Below, piece after piece: positions 55,901 through 60,833 of a DNA stretch of 64,000 bases; positions within the stretch are counted from its first letter, which is position 1; every line of letters begins with the position of its first letter. The notes beneath the pieces are model-generated. The model ran no database searches, had not been told where the DNA came from, and saw nothing but the letters and a program-made list of their open reading frames with translations. A program made the translations under genes and the position numbers. This DNA is from Delphinus delphis. Lineage: Eukaryota; Chordata; Mammalia; Artiodactyla; Delphinidae. The stretch lies in contig NC_082689.1 of assembly GCF_949987515.2 (NCBI RefSeq), positions 103,950,957 through 104,014,956 on the forward strand, read 5' to 3'.

Positions 55901-58900
55901 TTTCCCGGTCGGCACCAGGGAGGTCACCCGTCTCATGGGTGTCCTCCAGCCCCAGTGAAGGTGAGGTCACTGCCACACAGACCCGTCCCGTCCCCCACAG
56001 GTGGGTTACTTTAGCCTGAAATAAGCTTTTCTGTTTATGACTTCCTTGTCTTGCCTTTAGAAAACCTTTCCCTTTCTCTACTCCTTTTGGAGCAACCCCC
56101 CCGACACACACACCCTCGCTAGATGGGATGCTCCCCAACTCAAGACTCGTTCAGTAAAGCCAAGTAGATCTTTAAAATTTACTCAGTTGAATTTTTTTTT
56201 TTTTTTTTTTTTAACACAGACGTCTCAGGAAAAGTTTGCTGTACAGGGGAGGAGAGAAGCAGAGCAACGAGAATGGCTGGAGATATACATATGCATGTTT
56301 TTACCGAACGACACTCGACATGCTTAAGAGTCAACAGTCCAGACAAAGCGGGGGGGGGGGGGGGGGGGCGGCGAGGAGTGAGAACAAGTGCAGGCCAACC
56401 TTTCTCATGAAGTTAGGTGCAAAAAAACTGCTCGACAAGGTACTCGCAAACCGAACACAACACTGTATAAAAAGAACTGTACACTATGACCAAGTGGGAT
56501 TTATTCCAGGTATGCAAGAGTGGATTATTACCTGAAAAAACTCCATCAATATAACGTCACAATATCATCAGGCTAAAGAAAAACAGTATCAATTGACATC
56601 AAAAAAAAAGCATTTGAAAACAAAAAAAGCAATACCCTAAAAGGAATCCAGATTGGAAAGAGAGAAGTAAAACAATCTCTATTCACAGATTAAATGACCT
56701 AGTATATAGAAAATCCTAAGGAATCCACTGGAGAGGAAAAATCTAGCTAAAAAATGGGTTAAGCAAGGTTGCCAAATACAAGATCAAATATAAAATTCTA
56801 CTTTATTTCTATACGCTGGCAAAGAACAATCCAAAAATAAAATGAAGAAAAGAATTATATTTCCAATATGACCAAAAAGAATAAAATACTTAGGAATAAA
56901 TTTAACCAAAGTAGTGCAAGACTTACAAATTGAAAACTACAAAACATTGTTGAAAGAATTCCAAGACCTAAATAAATTGAAAGGTATCTTACATTAATGG
57001 ATTAGAAGGCTTAATGCTGTTAAGATGGTAATATTTCTCAAACTGGTCGACAGGTTCAACACAGTCCCTACCAAAATCCTGTAATTCATATGGAAATGCA
57101 AGGAACCCAGCAGAGTCAAAACAATCTTGAAAAGAAGAACAAAGTTGAAAAGCACAAACTTCAACCCAAATGTCCTTCAACTGTTGAGTGGATCAACAAA
57201 ACATGGTGTATTTATTAAAAAAAAAATGTTATTCAGCCATAAGAAGGAATGAAGTACTGACATATGCTACCAGGTAGATGAACCTTGAAAATATTAAGTG
57301 AAAGAAGCCATACACCATATGATTCCATTTATATAAAATGTCCAGAACAGGCAAATCCACAAAGACAAAAGACAGGTTGTCAGGGACTGGAAGGACAGGG
57401 AAACAGCTAGTGCTAATGGGCACAGGTTTTCTTGGGGCTGCTGACAATTTTCTAGAATTAGACAGTGGTGATAACTGCACAATTTTCTGAATATATGAAA
57501 AACCACTGAATTATGCACTTTCACAAAGTGAATTTTTTTAGTATGAATTATACCTTAATATTTAAAATATGCTGATGATCAGGCTTCCCTGGTGGCGCAG
57601 TGGTTTAGAATCCGCCTGCCAATGCAGGGGACACGGGTTCGAGCCCTGGTCCGGGAAGATCCCACATGCCGTGGAGCAACAAAGCCCGTGCGGCACAACT
57701 ACTGAGCCTGCATCCTAGAGCTCGTGAGCCACAACTACTGAGCCCATGAGCCACAACTACTGAAGCCTGTGCGCCTAGAGCCTGTGCTCCGCAACAAGAG
57801 AAGCCACCACAAAGAGAAGCCCGCGCACCGCAACAAAGAGTAGCCCCCGCGAGCAGCAACTAGAGAAAGCCTGCACGCAGCAATGAAGACCCAACACAGC
57901 CAAAAATAAATAAATAAAATATGCTGATGATTTCAGAAAAAAGTCCAATACCCATTTGTAATAAAAAGCCAGATAAGTAGGAATGAGGTAGTAGAACTAC
58001 CTCATCTTGCTAATGAACACCTACAAAAAGACCTACAGTTAACATCAAACTTAGTTATGGAAAACCTAGGACTGGGAACCAGGCAAGGAGGTCCACTCTC
58101 ACCATCCTTATTTTACATATGGCAGAAGTTCTAGCCAGTGCAATAAGGCAAGAAAAGGAAAGAAAAAGTATACACATCTGAAAGAGACAAAACGGTTCCT
58201 GCTTGTGGATGACATGACTGTCTACGCAGAAAATCCCAAGGAGCCAACAAAAACTCCTAGAACTAACAAGAAAGTTCAGAAAGGTTGCGATACAAGCTGT
58301 ATAAAGAGCAAGCAGGAGAAAGCAGAGGGTGGATGGGTTGAAAAAAGTAGAAGACTCAATGGTCTGAAGTCCAGAAGAGTTCAAAGAATGCTTTTACACT
58401 GGAAGTCAGTGGGTAAATAAAAAGGAGAAGCTGGGTCGGGGCGGGGGGGGGGGGGGGGGGACTTTTATTCTGCTGCTACTGCAGCTTCTCTATGCTACCT
58501 GCTACCTAAATGTTCAATGGCTCCAGCAAAGAAGAAAATGAGGTGGTTTATTTTTTGACAGCAATTAAACACCTTGCTGGTCTCCCAAAGTTACTGATGA
58601 GAGACCAAGCTATTTGGGTTAGGAATTCTAAAACCTTTATATATGCGCCTTTCCGTTATTCTATTCTGGCTCTAACAATTAAAACAGTAAGTCTACGCAT
58701 CAACAGGCATACCTCGTTTCAGTGCACTTTTTCATTACTGTGCTTTGCAGGTACTGCGTTTTTTTGGTTTTGTTTTTTTTACAAATTGAAGGGTTTGTGG
58801 CAAACCTGCGTCAAGCAAATCTACTGAAGCCATTTTCCCAAACAGCACTTGCTCCCTTTGTGTCTCTGTGTCACATTTTGGTAATTCTCACAATATTTCC

Positions 58901-59342
58901 AACTTTTCCATTATTACTGTATTTGTCATAATGATCTGTGATCAATGATCTTTGATGTTACTATTGTAAAAAGATTATGACTTGCTGAAGGGTCAGATGA
59001 TGTTTATCATTTTTTTAGCAAATAAAGTATTTTTTAATTAAGGTAGGTACACTGTATTTTTTTTCCAGATATAATGCTATCGCACCCTTAAAAGACTACA
59101 GTATGGTGTAAACGTAACTTTTATATGCACTGGGAAACCAAAAACTTCATGTGACCCATTTTATTCGCTTTACTGCAGGGGTCTGGAACCGAACCTGCAA
59201 TGCCTGCCTCCTAAGTATGCCCCTACAGTAAAAAGCTGAACAGGTCTCTAAGAAATTTTGAGTTAAGGCTTTCTTACAATCTGTTATTTTTTAACACAGA
59301 GCCTAACAGAACTGTTTCCATTCTCAACCCTACCCCTATAAG

Positions 59343-59394
<52 letters not shown>

Positions 59395-60792
59395 CACACA
59401 CGGACACACATGGACACGCACACATACATATGCACATTTCACAAAAATAAGGAAACGGGGGGCAATGTTCACACCTGGACAATTAGAATAAAACGTTGCT
59501 GGGATGCTCCCAATGCCACAGGGTTTTGGTATTCCTGATGATTAAATCATATCGTCAGTTCATTAAAACTCACAGAGTATTCAAGATATATGTGAATCAA
59601 GCCATCATGCTGTATCCCTTAAACTTATACAGTGATGTAGGTCAATTATTTCTCAATAAAACTGGGGAAAAAATACTCATGGAGTGCATATATATAATTT
59701 TCTAGGCAAGGCCTCCAACATGGTGTGGTCTTTCTCCCCATTGCCAGCACCGTAATGAGATTCTGTCTCATATATAATAAAGGCATGAAGCACAAACTTG
59801 CTTTTCTGCCACCAATGCTACCTCCTTGCCCATTACTTTCCATCTTGGTGTCAACAAGTTTTAAACTGGAAAACCACATGAATACACACACACACAATTA
59901 AAAGCATGTGTCAAGCCGGTCTCTTCAATAAGTGATGCTGGGAAAACTGGACAGCTACATGTAAAAGAATGAAATTAGAACACTCCCTAACACCATACAC
60001 AAAAATAAACTCAAAGTGAATTAAAGACCTAAATGTAAGGCCAGACACTATAAAACTCTTAGAGGAAAGCATAGAACACTCTCTGACATAAATCGCAGCA
60101 AGATCTTTTTAGACCCACCTCCTACAGTAATGAAAATAAAAACAAACCAAAAAAAAAACACAAATGGGACACAATTAAACTTAAAAGCTTTTGCACAGCA
60201 AAGGAAACCATAAACAGAAAGAAAAGACAACCCTCAGAATGGGAGAAAATATTTGCAAATGAAGCAACTGACAAGGGATTAATCTCCAAAATATACAAAC
60301 AGCTCATGCAGCTCAATATCAAAAAAACAACCCAGTGAAAAAAACGGGCGCAAGACCTAAATAGACATCCCTCCAAAGAAGACATACAGATGGCCAACAA
60401 ACACATGAAAAGATGCTCAACATCACTAATTATTAGAGAAATGCAAATCAAAAGCACAATGAGGTATCACCTCACACCGGTCAGAACGGCCATCATCAAA
60501 AAATTTACAAACAATAAATGCTGGAGAGTGCGTGGAGAAAAGAGAACCCTATTGCACTGTTGGTGGGAATGTAAACTGGTGCAGCCACTATGCAGAACAG
60601 TATGGAGTTCCTTAAAAAACTAAAAATAGAGCTGCCATATGATCCAGCAATCCCACTCCTGGGCATATATCCAGAGAAAACCATAATTCGAAAAGATACA
60701 TGCACCCCAGTGTTCACTGCAGCACTATTCACAACAGCCAGGACATGGAAACAACCTAAATGCCTATCAACAGAGGAATGGATAAAGATGTG

Positions 60793-60833
<41 letters not shown>

